64,000 nt of DNA from Halichondria panicea (lineage: Eukaryota > Porifera > Demospongiae > Suberitida > Halichondriidae). Every line of letters starts with the position of its first letter. The stretch's first letter is position 1. Of this stretch, positions 1 to 12,086 are shown piece after piece. Position numbers and translations under genes: made by a program. The stretch covers positions 4,961,378-5,025,377 of the forward strand of contig NC_087381.1 of the NCBI RefSeq assembly GCF_963675165.1. Reading direction: 5' to 3'. The notes beneath the pieces were generated by a model, which saw nothing but the letters and a program-made list of their open reading frames with translations, did not search any database and was not told the DNA's origin.

Positions 1-309
1 AGCTATCAAAAAAGGGGACATATTAGTAGTCAAGTTCGTGTGGGTAAAATTCAAGCTTTGGAAGAAACAGCCTGGTTATTATGCTTGTATTGGAGTCACT
101 CGGAGAGGAGAATGGTCGATAAAGGTTAAAAGATGTTGTAGCACCTTTACTTGAACTGTAACTTTCAATAATTGTATGGTCATCATTTGTCACAGTTGTT
201 ATAATTCTGAACGTATGACATTGGATAATTAACGCATGCAAATGACGTATGATAATTAAAGAATACAAGGTAAAGAATACATATAATAGCAGTAATATGT
301 CCTCGAAAG

Positions 310-3300
310 TTAGACATACAAGTGTTTGGAAATGTAAGTGGGAATATTAGGTGGTGGCGGCAGCTCTTCTGGTGGATTGTGAAAAATCGCTCTTGTATGA
401 AGAGTTTTGTGTGATGGAAGGGAGGCCTTCCCACTTGAAAACATAGAAGTGGCCATCGACTCAGCTCTCGAGACTCTAGACATTTTTCTTGGTGATTGTG
501 TGGATGGAATGTCAAAATCAGGTCTGTCACCCTCATAGAAGCGGTCGTGGTTGGAGGTATAATAAAAATATGGCAGATCGGGGTCATTCCGTTTCTCATA
601 CTCATTACAGATTTTTCTCCAAGAAAACTTCACTTCTTTCGACGTAAAGTTTTTCCCGAGTAAATCCCTCACCACACTAAAAAAACACTCTACATCATCA
701 GTGGTAGATGCTCGTGGGTGTTCAGGTGGCAAACTCCGGTTAACTAGCTCAATTCGTCGAAACTCAGAGGTCTCAATGTGTAAGATAACTGCAATCAACA
801 CTTCACTAAACCCACGCACACTGGATATGTCCCTATCAAAAAAGCATACTGATTGTTTCATAGGGTTAGCGGTGAGCTTACTTGTTTACTTCCAATAAGC
901 TGAAGTCATATTCAGACTGGTGCCAGGGCATGAGATCGTCCAGAATATACTGCAGGAACTTGTAGTTCAGCCGGCATCTCTGAAGCTGAGATAATCCACG
1001 CTCATCAGCTGCACGTCTCCAACCGTTTACAGCATGAATGTAGTTGGCCTCAGCTGTGTATCCTTTCCTTTCCATGAAGTGTGCCAGAGGTAGAGAAAAC
1101 AATCTTTCAGCATCACTGACCGATTGCTTTCTCAAACCGACAAGAGCAGAGTGTGTCAATCTAGAGGTTTCGTCCTTGAGAGCTTCCATATAGTGCTCTA
1201 CTTCAATGTCATCTGGACCTCCATTACGGGTACACTTGGCCATCCTCTGTATAAATTAAAGAGTGCAGTGTGTAAATGTAAATGTACATTCATTATTATG
1301 TATAAAAGAGTGCAGTGTGTAAATGTAAATGTACCTTCAGTACATGGGCCGGGTCTTATCTCTCATAAAAGACGTTTCCAGTTTCTGGATGAACTTCTGG
1401 CACATGCAAATGTTGTCTGAAAGGTACACCATTTCGATCGTATTCTCTGACGGTGTGGTGAACTCAAGTTGAGCTAAAATAGACCTCAATTTGTCCACTT
1501 CTTCTTCTCTCTTTCCTACGGTAATTATTAATTATCATCTTCGAGCATTAATTTATGTGCAACTTGTGTTACCTGGAATCCACGAATGAAATTTGTAGCC
1601 ACTTGGAACCGTGCGAGGTCTAAATCGAGATATGATATCCTCCCATGTGAGGCCAAGAACTTCCTTCCAAATGTGTATCTCACATAGTAGCTGTGCTGAT
1701 ACGAAAGGACTTGGTTTCAGACATGTGATCAATGAGTTTGCCATCACTGAAATATAGAAAAAAATCTATGAGTGAAAAACGTACATGAACCTGACCTAAC
1801 AAATTACGTTTTGGAGTCAGCAGATACTTTCTTTTATAAGCGGGAGTACTTAGCCCTGATGGTAGAGCGAATTTGAAGCACAGACAGGGGTCTGGTATAC
1901 CCTTTGTTTCTCATCGAATTATACTCACCGTCGCTACTAAATCCTAAAAGATACACATAATTATGTACACATAATAATACACTATTTTGTATATAGGTCT
2001 CACCAACAACATTCATTCCACGAGCTTTCATCAATTTGAGAATATTGCAAACAATACGACGAATTGTTTGCTCATTGATAGAGTGGTAGGGAAGCAGTTG
2101 AAGTGGTAAAGCATAAGGTTTTCTTTCTCTTCTTTCACTGCTAATCATTAGCACAAACACGTGTGTTGCAACCTGTCGTTTTTGTCAGTATAAATTTCTA
2201 GAGAAATTGCATAAATTTTCTTTCATGCTGGAAATGGACTGACTGGTATGGCAACTGCACGAACATTGACAATAAGCTGCTGATTCTGCTTTCTAAGCTG
2301 CTGTATATCGTCGACTTTCCAACCACCTTCAAACAGTTGCTTTGTAGTTGTTCCCTTTTCGTGGCGTCTGCATGCTCTAAAGCTGCACGCAATTAAAACG
2401 ACACAACATGATATTTGCCTGCTAATGGAGGAAATACTTTATATATACCTGTCAGAATGAATATCTTTTCTTCAAGTAATATCTGGCAGCATTTCCCCAA
2501 GTCTTCCACGCAGTTACTGCCAATCCTTATTGCCTTGTAGAAATCAAGCAGGTCTCTGTAAACCTTAAACTCTTGCTGTAAGTCACCAGTGTCAAGATCA
2601 ACATCCCCACTCCACTCATGACGCATCGATTCTTTCAATCCAGAAACAAGATCACATCCATCCCCTTTCAACCACCAGCTTGTGTTCGGATTTCTCTTGT
2701 GAGCAGCATCAAGTATCTTTAGCTATATAATGGTACCCAACAGTTGATAAAATAATTTGGGCATGTCACTTATTATATACCTGAACCTCTGATCCCAAAG
2801 AAATTCCACTGCTAACAATGTCTCTTTCAAGAGTTCTTTCAGAGAGCCCAGGGACGTTGACTCTTGCCTGAAGCAACAATGAAAAACAGCTAGTATACAT
2901 GTTATAGCACCTTAATTCAATGAATAATACCTCAAGTGGGTCAAGGCCTCCATGGCGTGGCTCAGGGACTGACTGAGAAGTTGACATAATTTTCCACATT
3001 GGACCACAGAAGATTTTTACCCATTCGTTCCGAAGAGAGTAAACATGGACACTAGCCACTTTCTGTAGTCATCAGGGTAACGAACCTTAAAAACACCAGG
3101 AGTGCATGGCACTGTAATTATATTGAACATACTTGTTGTATATCAGACGAACAGAAGAAATTAGAGCAATACTCAATGAGTCCCATTGGCATTCTTGAGA
3201 CAGGTAGCCGTGATTCCTGACTGTTAGGTCTCTTCGTGCCTATTGCTTTCGCCAAGTTGTACATCACATTGGTTCTACCACCATGATCCAATTGCACCAT

Positions 3301-3790
3301 AGCCTCAAGAGAGAGAATTAGATAATCGGAAGGATAAACTCTTTCATAATAAAGAAGTGCATATTCCTGGAACAGCTTAGTCACCACACCGATCTGTTCT
3401 TCTCGACAGAGCTCTGATATTGTCTGACCAGTGCCTGATAAAACACATTGTTCATCATTGGGCAAGAAGAGTTTGTTTTATTGGTCAAATTGTATTCAGC
3501 CTTGGCATTGTCAGGAGAGGAGAAGCGGTTTTGCAGCTCCCTCTGAACAGTGTTTCGACAGGCATCAGCTACAGTAGATGAGATAGAAAAGTCACCATTA
3601 TTTTTATGATACGAACATCTAGTAGCAGTTTACCTATGCGTACTGCTTCCATGTTTACAAAGAGAAATTCAGAGGTATCTTTCCAAAACTGATGTTTTCT
3701 TCCAAATGCTGGCCACCTGTCTTTGAAGCCAGCACAACACACATAACTAGTTAGCTGCTCGAGCTCATCCAAACTCCATGCGATTGCGGC
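310..3790 (-). CDS. Transposase-like multi-exon gene of a repeat-derived family, possibly decayed
   Basis: Minus-strand exons can be chained with GT-AG borders: 3634-3790, 3133-3568, 2931-3062, 2781-2867, 2449-2722, then pieces near 2220-2390, 2010-2150, 1850-1945, 1575-1745, 1335-1516, 882-1242 and 310-832 (stop at 310). I do not know the function. The last exon reads STTDDVECFFSVVRD followed by a WRK...PDLPYFYYTS block. This resembles the D-x-x-(E)-x-FF-x-x-(I)R block near the end of P-element/THAP9-type transposases, and I recall similar uncharacterised proteins in sponge and cnidarian gene sets. Exon 3133-3568 needs a frame change inside it, and the exon near 2220-2390 reads well only in a second frame, so the copy may be a pseudogene or hold unrecognised introns. 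The start codon was not found; the gene may extend beyond 3790. The Pro-rich tail PPEELPPPPNIP lies at the C-terminus. Confidence 0.5.
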
Positions 3791-5050
3791 CTAGATACAT
3801 GCATCAAGACACATAATCAGTGAGCTATTGTTTTTACCCTTGATTGAGAATTTGTGAACTAGATGGTTACACTGATGTTGTGCTTTATTTAGAGTTGGAT
3901 TATTTTGCCAGTTTGAAAACTAAACTGAGAAACAAAGACTTTTTACTACAGAAAAACTACAATTTTACAAGGTTTGATCCCTTTTTAAGAAACAGTACTC
4001 ATCCATATTCAAGTTTTCCTGGTTGTATGTATGTACGTAGGTTGGTCTACTGAAAGGCAAAAATCGCCTATTCATACCATTTAGAATGTGTTGTAGTGTA
4101 GTATGGCTTATTTCATCTGACGTTTTATGCTCCCTTTTTAAGAAACACACATGCTTATTATAATTATACTGACTTCATGAGAGTGTTTATCAATGTCAGG
4201 TCCATCAACTGGTACAGGTTTTGTGCTTTAAATTTTAGTCAGTTGCAGAAAATATGACTGGAGGTGTAAGGCCTGATTATCGGCTTATATAGTAAGAAAC
4301 AGAACTGGGATAGAAAGCTCCAGGTCAGTGCCACAGTGTTTTACTAACTCATTCATATGCCCCCCCCCCCCCCCCACATACACAGTCATACTATTAGATC
4401 TTCATCGTACTATCAGTATGCTGGAAGAAATTTATGAAGCTTAATGAAGAAGGAAGAGTTGATTGACTATTTTGGGCTACATATAAAAAACGAAATGAAA
4501 GACTTTGTTACATGCAAAAGACCTGTACAGTTGTATAGCACCAGCTCTACCTCATGCAGTAGCAGCAGTAGCAGTTCATTATGCAGCTGCTTATTATGGC
4601 AGTTTATATGACTTGTGAAATGTTGATAATTTATTAAAAAATTTGGTATTAATAAAATGTCATACAGAACATGTTACAGAGAATATTGATAATGGCTACA
4701 GTACTATCAGTCTATCTATGTTATCTAGTTCTTGTGCATACAAGCTCTGGGTTTGTATCAAATGTGAGAATGGACATGAACACAAGCAGTATTGTCTAAG
4801 TATTAAAGTGTTGTTTCTGAGCTTCTCTCTTTCTTGTTGACTTTGAGAATCCCTCTCAGTATTTAACTTGAGGCAGATTCTTGGGATGTCAACTTGCATC
4901 TGTCATCAATGACTTCTTTCAGAGTTAATTAATAAGGACTTGTTCTCTCTGTTATTTTTATTGCCATAGTTTGGAGGCAACAAAAGTAGAGGCGAAGTGA
5001 TGCATTCCAATGACGTAAGCGTGTCACGGATAGCTTCAAATTTTCTACTG
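3791..5050. other. Non-coding stretch, no gene recognised
   Basis: I see only short open frames without family resemblance, a C14 homopolymer around 4361-4375, and AT-rich sequence. The upstream part of the transposase-like gene, including its start exon, could lie in the first few hundred bases, but no exon could be supported. Confidence 0.5.
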
Positions 5051-5250
5051 TACCGGTGTAGAAGCGATTTGGGGCTCCCCCCCATTTCAGGGCCCCCGGG
5101 CCCTAAAACGCTAGCGATTTGGGGCCCCCCCACGGCCCTATTTCACTAGCGCTTTGAGGCCCCTCCAGCGATATGGGGCCCCCACTTATAACTTGCAGTG
5201 TAGATGGTATCTATATGCTTGTAGCCTCAGCCTCATGGTCTAAATAATAG

Positions 5251-5383
5251 TTAGACACTGTTTAGGAAGTTTCTACATGATTTAGAAGCCCAAAGGGCTG
5301 GTTGTAGTATCCCGAACGCAGTGAGGGTTCTACTAGCCCTGAGGACTTCTAAATCATGTGGAAACTTCCTAAACAGTGTCTAA
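5251..5383. repeat. Foldback hairpin, 38-base arms
   Basis: Arms 5251-5288 (starts TTAGACACTGTTTAGGAAG) and 5346-5383 are almost perfect reverse complements, separated by a loop of about 57 bases that itself contains AGGGCT/AGCCCT. This looks like a very small foldback or MITE-type element. No open reading frame is present. Confidence 0.8.
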
Positions 5384-6501
5384 GCATTTTAGATCATAGC
5401 AACCATGAGTATTTAGCCAATCAGATTTGAATGTTCTTATCTAATCTTTGCTACATGATTTTCTAAGTGAAATACATGATTTTCTATTGAAGTACATGAT
5501 TTTCTAAATTGGATAGAACATTTCCTCTAACCAATCAGATTGCAGTATTTATGGCAAACATGATCTAAGTAAATCTAGATGTCCCTTGCTGACTAGATCT
5601 TGCACAGTACTTACTCATAATTAGCTCTCTTGCTGACTAAGTGCAGAGTTTAATAACACCATGACTTGCAGGTGCTATTGGCTAATGTTAGGCTAGCTAT
5701 ACCAGAGCAGGAAGATGTAGATCTATCCTCAATACTTTAACTGAACTCGAGAAAGTTGTTATTTTATGCCCCTGTTATCAGTTACGGAATAAATTACTGT
5801 TCCTTTAACTGGCTCTGTTCGTTAAATACTAAGAGATCATGGAGAGAAACACATGCATGCACACACAGAACATGCAATAACCATGCAGAGTGAGACATAC
5901 ATTACTGTCATAGGAACAAAGACGAGCAGGGCCTCTTCACAACACAAGTAAACCATAGAGCCTTGCTCTACGTACATAAGGCTGGGATAGAGGTAATAAA
6001 ATACACATGGAAAAAAGAACAAGTGTATCCACAGGTGGCTGACTACCATGCATCCTCCACAATTTCTTGCTCTTTGATTTGCAGTTTATTCTCAACTTCG
6101 CCAGGAAAAGTTCTTGATAACAAAGTGCATGGGCTGCTGCTTGTATTCTCAGTAGTATATGCTCAGCCTATATGAATGCATGCATGCATGTGCTGTGTAT
6201 ACAATGGCTATGTGCTGTCACACTGTAACGCAGGCCTTATTTTGCACATAATTATGGCTGCCTTATAGTGACCAAGCAGCACAGATTATAGGCTAGTAAT
6301 ATATTCTGTATTGGAGTTTAGATCTACATAAACATTATAGCCATTGATTCTCAACTCAACCTCCTATTACTGTTGTGCTGGCTTGACTCCACTGCTCAGA
6401 ATAGACTTCTCTAGGGGGGCCCTATAATCACTAAGGGGGGGGCGTATACCGCTAGTGCAATGGGGCCCCCCCTTACACCCCAAATCGCTAGCGTTTTAGG
6501 G

Positions 6502-7284
6502 CCGGTGTCATAAAATTTGGCCCCCCCCGGGCCTAGAATTTTAAAATTTTGGGACCCCCGGGCCTAGAATGTTAACAGTTTAGGCCCCCCAGGGGGTCCA
6601 AACTGTTAACATTAAGGGGGGCCTAAACTGTTAACATTCTAGGCCCCCCACTGTGAGATTAGGCCCCCCCTCTTCTGCTATCCTTTTCTGCACGATAGAA
6701 CGAAGTCAAAGAGATATAATAATATGGTAAGGTTAGCTCTATTAGTTGACAAAGCATCAAAGAGACTGCATGCATGCAAAGACTCTGTATCAAAGTAGCA
6801 AAAATGTTTGCATTATTATTCTATCAAAGTGAAGGAAGATTTACCTTTCAAGTTACTCATGCTTTACCTATAAATGCTTTGATGCAGCTCTGCAATGTTG
6901 GATCTGCCTGTAAGACAATCGATGTTGTTGCATAGCTATCGCCATATTTGCAACTTCTTGCTTACTTTCTCAGCCAAATTTCAGGACAAAAAGTATAAAA
7001 CACACAATTTCAGTGCAAAGACAACAATTTATATCTTCCTCCATGTTTTCCTATACAGACTCCTCTTCAATTTCTTCTGGGATTATTTCAATACAAATTT
7101 TGACCCAGACAAACTGTGTACTTATCATGTCATTTGCCCTTGCTCCAATTGTATTATTTAAAAATCCTTATTTGTAGTATAGTACGTACTCCAGCTAGAC
7201 TTTTAAGAAGTCAAAGACTGGCAGTGTGCTCTATTCCTTACTTATACTCAGTTCTTTATTCATTTTTGTTCAGCACTACTGAAA

Positions 7285-7375
<91 letters not shown>

Positions 7376-7878
7376 GATGTAAATTGTTGTGGGGATGCTC
7401 CAATAGCATTACTGGCTCAGCTCTCAAGTAATATGGAATCACAGATAGAAGTCAAGAGAGAAACTGTTGTATCATGGTGGAATCACAATAGCAGTTTCCT
7501 TTCGGGACAAGGGTAATCTTGGACAGTCCTGACCAATTCTGGACAGTTGGCACCTATGTGCTTCGTGCTGCATGAGGCCTGATTCATAGAATGACATGGT
7601 GCAGTGTGATGGCTGTGATACCAGTGGTATACTACTGTACATGCATGAAATGTGTGTGTGTGTGAGGAGAGCTGCATTCAGTAACCGGCACTGCATAGAC
7701 TGTGAAGACCATAGAAGACTGTATTGGTGTATTTTGAGAATGCACTGTCACATAATGTTACCGCTGTTGCGCTGTTAATGGGGGGGCCTAAAATTTTAAG
7801 AGGGGGCCTAAAATGTTAAAATTCTAGGCCCGGGGGGGCCCAATCTCATGGGGGGCCTAAAATTTTATGACACCGGGG
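6502..7878. mobile_element. Inner inverted-repeat element with CCGGTGTCATAAAATT ends
   Basis: Position 6502 starts CCGGTGTCATAAAATTTGG and is matched in reverse complement by TAAAATTTTATGACACCGG ending at 7878. Subterminal arrays (6411-6670 and 7780-7870) repeat GGGGGGCCTAAA(C/A)TGTTAA-type units in both orientations. The interior holds an AAT microsatellite and low-complexity DNA but no recognisable coding region. Confidence 0.5.
7288..7374. repeat. (AAT)n microsatellite
   Basis: About 29 uninterrupted AAT units on the plus strand. Such a long pure tract is likely to vary in length between individuals and may be imprecisely assembled. Confidence 0.95.
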
Positions 7879-7924
7879 GCCCCAAAATAAGGGGGGGGCC
7901 CATATCGCTTCTACACCGGTGTCA

Positions 7925-9074
7925 TATGGGGTGTTATCTGTGTCAAAATGACTATGACAATGTACACACGCGTGCATTCATATGCACATTACAATATGCA
8001 TGTCAACATGCATATGCACATACAATATGCATGTCAACATCCATATATGCACGTTACAATGAACATTACAACATGCATGCATGTCAACATGCATTATGCA
8101 CGTTACAATAATTTTATGCCTGCAACATGCATATGCACATTACAACATGCATGTCAACATGCATATAATTATTATACACATTTACAGTATTATGCTGCAT
8201 GGGATGTCAATAATTATGACCTCCGGCAGCATAATTATACACTTACACCCAATAATATGCATATACATGTCCATATAATAATGATTGGTAGACTGGTTGG
8301 CACACACAACATTAATTGTGGATAACTCCTTCGCAAGACTCCAATTTGAGCTGGAAAAGACGCCGCAATAATTAGTTTGTTAGTAGGTGTGACATCTAGA
8401 TTGTGCATGCGCGATAAAAATATAAGCCCACTCCACATGTACCGACATGTGGAGAGTGGGCTTCTAAATATAATCTGCCCTCGTTGGCTACTCTCCAAAT
8501 CTGGAAGCGAGAAAAATAAGGAAGAAGAAGAAGTATATACCGACAGTGTATCAGACTCTAGCTAGCTAGTTAGCTGTGATATAAATGGCTGACAAGATTA
8601 CTCGCGCCAACGAGATAATATAAACGTATTGTGCTAGTCCATAATGAGTACTTGCACTTTGACCCAATGACCACATAATCTAGACTTCATCCTTTCCGTC
8701 TACAAAATTACAGTGTAATTACTCTCAATATCCGGATACATGCATAGTGTGTAATGTGTAAGTATACATGCACATACCATATAATTATTATTGACTTGAT
8801 AATTGTGTAACGTATATATGCATGTTGTAATGTGTATATATTATGTTGACATGCATGTTGCATCCATGCATATTATTGTAAGGTGCATATGCATGTTGCA
8901 TGCATGCATATTGTAAGTGCATATGCATTTTGACATGCATATTGTATGTGCATATGCATGTTGACATGCATATTGTAACGTGCATATGCATGTTGACATG
9001 CATATTGTAATGTGCATATGAATGCACGCGTGTGTACATTGTCATAGTCATTTTGACACAGATAACACCCCATA
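7925..9074. mobile_element. 1.15-kb inverted-repeat element with ~250-base minisatellite TIRs and 6-base TSD
   Basis: Left arm from 7925 (TATGGGGTGTTATCTGTGTC) is matched by its reverse complement ending at 9074. Beyond about 70 unique bases the arms become arrays of a unit containing ACATGCATATGCACATTACA in opposite orientations. The element is flanked by GTGTCA on both sides (7919-7924 and 9075-9080), consistent with a target-site duplication. The centre holds a hairpin but no intact ORF. I read it as a non-autonomous foldback or MITE inserted at the edge of neighbouring CCGGTGTCA-ended elements. Confidence 0.7.
8424..8463. repeat. Perfect-stem hairpin inside the 7925-9074 element
   Basis: AAGCCCACTCCACATGT pairs with ACATGTGGAGAGTGGGCTT across a 4-base ACCG loop, with one AG bulge. 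It lies near the middle of the element, between the minisatellite arms. There is no evidence on whether it is transcribed. Confidence 0.75.
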
Positions 9075-9848
9075 GTGTCATAGGAATGAATGATTCCCCT
9101 AAATAATGACTCCCGGTCATTCCTACCTAGTCACCAGTGACTCCCGGTCACTCACGCCTAGGTATAAATGACTCCCCCGATCACTGACTCCTAGTCACAA
9201 ATAACTCCCCCCTGGAAAAAATGACTCCCCCGAAATTTATATAGACTACGAACATCCATAGAGCTAAAGAGACTTCAGGGCTATACTAAGTACATCCTCA
9301 AAACCTGTCACATGCATGCAGTGTGACTATACAATCAAGCTCAAGACTGTTATCAGGACTGCATGCAGAGAGAGAGGCCTGTTTAATTAATGTTATAAGT
9401 ATTGACTATAATTACAGCTGTTCTTTACTGTAAACTGGTTCAGTCTAGCTATGCTATCATATCAGTTAGTACCTATAGTACTTATACTACATTGTACACT
9501 CTGTTCACATTTTCACATGTCTCACGGTCGTCACTGTAAAGCAAAACTTATAATACAACAACATCCATCACAATAACTAGATCTATACAGTGCATGAAAA
9601 ACAAACAAAACAACAGTGCAAATTAATAATTATTACAGTGTACAAACAAAAACAGCTAGTGGAAGATAACGAAATGCTAAAAAATTCTATTTAGATCTAC
9701 AACTATATAGGACAAAACCAATCTCCAAGTGGAGATACTTTAATCAATACGAACACATTTATAATGATACCACACATTACACGTATCGCACTGGACCATT
9801 TCATCATAACAGTCAGGGCGGAGACAAGGGCAGTATATATCGTAATTA

Positions 9849-10990
9849 CTATGCTGGAAAATCTTTCTGGTCTCTTGCGGCCACTAACATCTTTTGACTT
9901 TGGAAATCTTCTGAGTTTCTGAGTTTCTTATTTTCAAAGCAACGCACAAGGTGTGGCCTCATTTTGTCTTCATTTAGGGTGATGGTATCCAGATTGTCTC
10001 CTTGCAATGCGTGGTATGCAGCGGCAATTGCAAACAAACCACAGTTGTTACTGCCACTGCTCTGCTGTTGAATGGAGGCCACAGACAGTAACAGCCCATT
10101 GTGCGGGCTATTAAAGGCTTATACATTTGTGCGATTTGCAGCTCAGCACCTGGCTCCAGTTCTTTCCCATATTGGAAGCAGCTATCAAAGAGGAAAAGTA
10201 TATACCCCCTTGATGAGTGCTGTCGCAATCCAGTGATGCCTCTCTGTTACAAAGAATATCTGCACGAGTATGATATAATTATAATAATATTATAATTATA
10301 CGGCCATGCAAGGATGAGGTATAATTATGTATACCAATACTATAATAATACTACTATTAAATTAAGTTCTAAGTAGAAATTATACCTGTGGCTTCACTAC
10401 TAGTGACTGCATGAAAGGACATCTTCTGAGCCAGAAGAGTAGAGTAGCAGCCTTCAATATTTGGAAATTGCATTCTCATCAGTTTGTGGGCAGCATACAT
10501 ATATATGACGGTCAGAAAGCATCCCGCTCTCAGCAAGAATTACATCCTTGTCTCCCGTCCTCAGGTCCAAATCCTTCACCCAGTAGCTTGAATTCTGTCG
10601 AATGTGCACACAATAATTATAATGAACGGTATAGTGTGCACATAATAATAATTGTAATTAACGATAGCTCCTGTTAACAAGTATATATAACTATATACCT
10701 TTCTTGTTACAGACTGAGTAGTCCTTTGCTTCTTCAAAGGTGGCTCCATAGAGGATGCAGCTTAACGAGAGAAGGGGGCGTCTCGCTTGCGAGAGGAGGG
10801 AGCATCTGGCTTGTGAGAGGAGAGGGCGTCTGGCTTGTGAGAGGAGGGGGCATCTGGCTTGTGAGAAGAGGGGACGTGAGAGGAGGAAGCGTCTGGCATG
10901 GCAATCTTCGAGGATTCTTGATTTCTCCTCATCGCTGCGCACACGTATCCTCCAGTCAGCTGCATCAGCAGCTTTGGTGTGCTTCTTGTT
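9849..10990 (-). pseudogene. Ulp1/C48 cysteine protease domain remnant of a transposon gene
   Basis: Read from high to low coordinates, an exon ending at about 10700 has VRSDEEKSRILEDCHA, which resembles the start of an H2C2 integrase zinc-binding domain. It is interrupted by an in-frame minisatellite. Next (about 10390-10590) comes a segment with YWVKDLDL and LAESGMLSDRHI, the usual N-terminal part of Ulp1 domains in transposon proteins. A third block (about 10060-10260) has HHWIATALIKG and LFDSC, the catalytic His and Asp region, and finally QQQSSGSNNCGLFAIA with the catalytic Cys. The blocks fall in different frames, with at least two frameshifts (near 10480 and 10210), so the gene is broken. 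C48 enzymes cleave SUMO-like proteins; the role in transposons is unknown. Confidence 0.7.
10770..10885. repeat. Minisatellite, ~24-base unit
   Basis: About five copies of a unit like GAGAGGAGGGGGCATCTGGCTTGT. On the minus strand it encodes a Ser-His-Lys-Pro-Asp-Ala or Leu-Ser-Gln-Ala-Arg repeat, depending on frame. It sits inside the protease pseudogene and may have expanded after the gene decayed. Confidence 0.85.
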
Positions 10991-11445
10991 ATATAGAGGC
11001 TACCATTTTCAACCAACCCTTAGGCCCTTAGTAGCACCCTCGCTACGCTCGAGATGCTACAGCCTCGGGCCTTCGGGTCTCAAAACCCCATAGAGACCTT
11101 GGACTCAACCTATAACTATTATGTATAGGTCTACATTCCAGCTGTCACTTGCTGTCTACTACAGGATGAACACTTGCTTCATTGCTACCTTGCTACTACT
11201 AACCTTGCTCTTCTTCATCTTGCATGGCTCTTCACTCTCTACTATGAGGAGTGCATGCATTGGAGTGCATGAATGCATGTACTCCTGCTACTATATACCG
11301 AAGTTACATCGATGGAAACAGGTCACATTGGCGGGAACAAACATGCGCATAGGGGAGTCATCCACTCCTGGGGGAGTCACCCACACCTTAGGCAGGAATG
11401 ACCGGGGGGTCACTCCCACCGGGGAGTCATTCATTCCTCTGACAC

Positions 11446-12086
11446 CGTTGCCAATCCTTCCCTTCCTATATATATCTTTGGGTGGATCCAGGACTTTTGA
11501 AAAGGGAAAAAAAATGTTTACTAAAAAAAAGCCAATCAGCATAGATAATTATATCTAGGTGCCAAGTGTCCTAGACTAGGACAGTGCCGGATTTGGAGGC
11601 TCTGTCCTGTGTCCACTGAGTCGGATTTACCTGAAATGTCCTGCTCCTGAGCAGGGATAATACAGTCCAAGAAACTCAAAAGTTCTGAAGCTATTGCTTG
11701 CAAATCATGAACAGAATTCAGTTTCTTGTACTACTATGGCTCTCATGTTGAGCTGTCTGTCCCAATGTTTTGTAGTGTTGTAGGTGGGGCTCTCCAGCAG
11801 AAACTCCAGCATGATCATACCATAGGCATAGATAGTAAATCACAGGGTTTTGCTGTAAGTAATGTCTCATTTCTGGGCGAGTAGTACTTGTTTCCTGCGC
11901 TGCGAGCTGAGATACTATAGTATCTGTTCCCTGCACACTGATGTTTGGTTTTGCCGCGGCTTTTGAGGCATAAAATATCAGCCACGCCCCTTGCCCTGTA
12001 CACCACCACGTGATATAATTATTGCATCTTAATTAAAGTTTTTTTCAGTTTTTAGCCTACTTTATGTTTTTAAATAATTATACACA
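11446..12086. other. Upstream region of the semaphorin gene
   Basis: No exon could be supported. The 40 bases before the ATG at 12087 are AT-rich and include a pyrimidine tract followed by TTTTTAG at 12049-12055, which could be a splice acceptor for a 5'-UTR exon. A weak kinase-like phrase on the minus strand near 11760-11830 was not accepted. Confidence 0.4.

Larger units (their letters stand above)
5053..7920. mobile_element. GC-rich-ended inverted-repeat element (CCGGTGT termini)
   Basis: The left end CCGGTGTAGAAGCGAT (5053-5068) is the reverse complement of the right end ATCGCTTCTACACCGG (7903-7918). Both ends continue inward as degenerate arrays of G/C runs such as GGGGGCCC with GCTAGCG or AAAATTTTA spacers. 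A second pair of the same type is nested inside it. About 2.9 kb in total, with no intact transposase found. Calling it one mobile element is an inference from the paired ends; the arrays could also be separate insertions. Confidence 0.5.
9075..11445. mobile_element. Inverted-repeat element carrying a Ulp1-type protease pseudogene
   Basis: The left end GTGTCATAGGAATGAATGATTCCCC (9075 on) is matched in reverse complement by the right end GGGGAGTCATTCATTCCTCTGACAC (to 11445). Both ends continue as degenerate arrays of GACTCCC(C/G)GGTCA-like units (9100-9240 and 11350-11430). The interior encodes, on the minus strand, pieces of an integrase-type zinc-binding segment and a C48 cysteine protease. 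This combination is known from several eukaryotic DNA transposons, among them Ginger-like ones. Assignment to a superfamily is not certain because no DDE core is visible. Confidence 0.6.

Noticed and set aside
6895..7161. 88-residue plus-strand ORF
   Set aside because: No family resemblance, AT-rich, inside an inverted-repeat element and with no splice partners.
7948..8325. 125-residue plus-strand ORF rich in His, Met and Cys
   Set aside because: It is a translation of the minisatellite arm of the 7925-9074 element; the mirror ORF on the other arm shows the same artefact.
11718..11850. Minus-strand phrase IYAYGMIMLEFLLESPTY, reminiscent of protein kinase subdomain IX
   Set aside because: It is too short and out of frame with its surroundings, and no catalytic HRD or DFG motif was found nearby.
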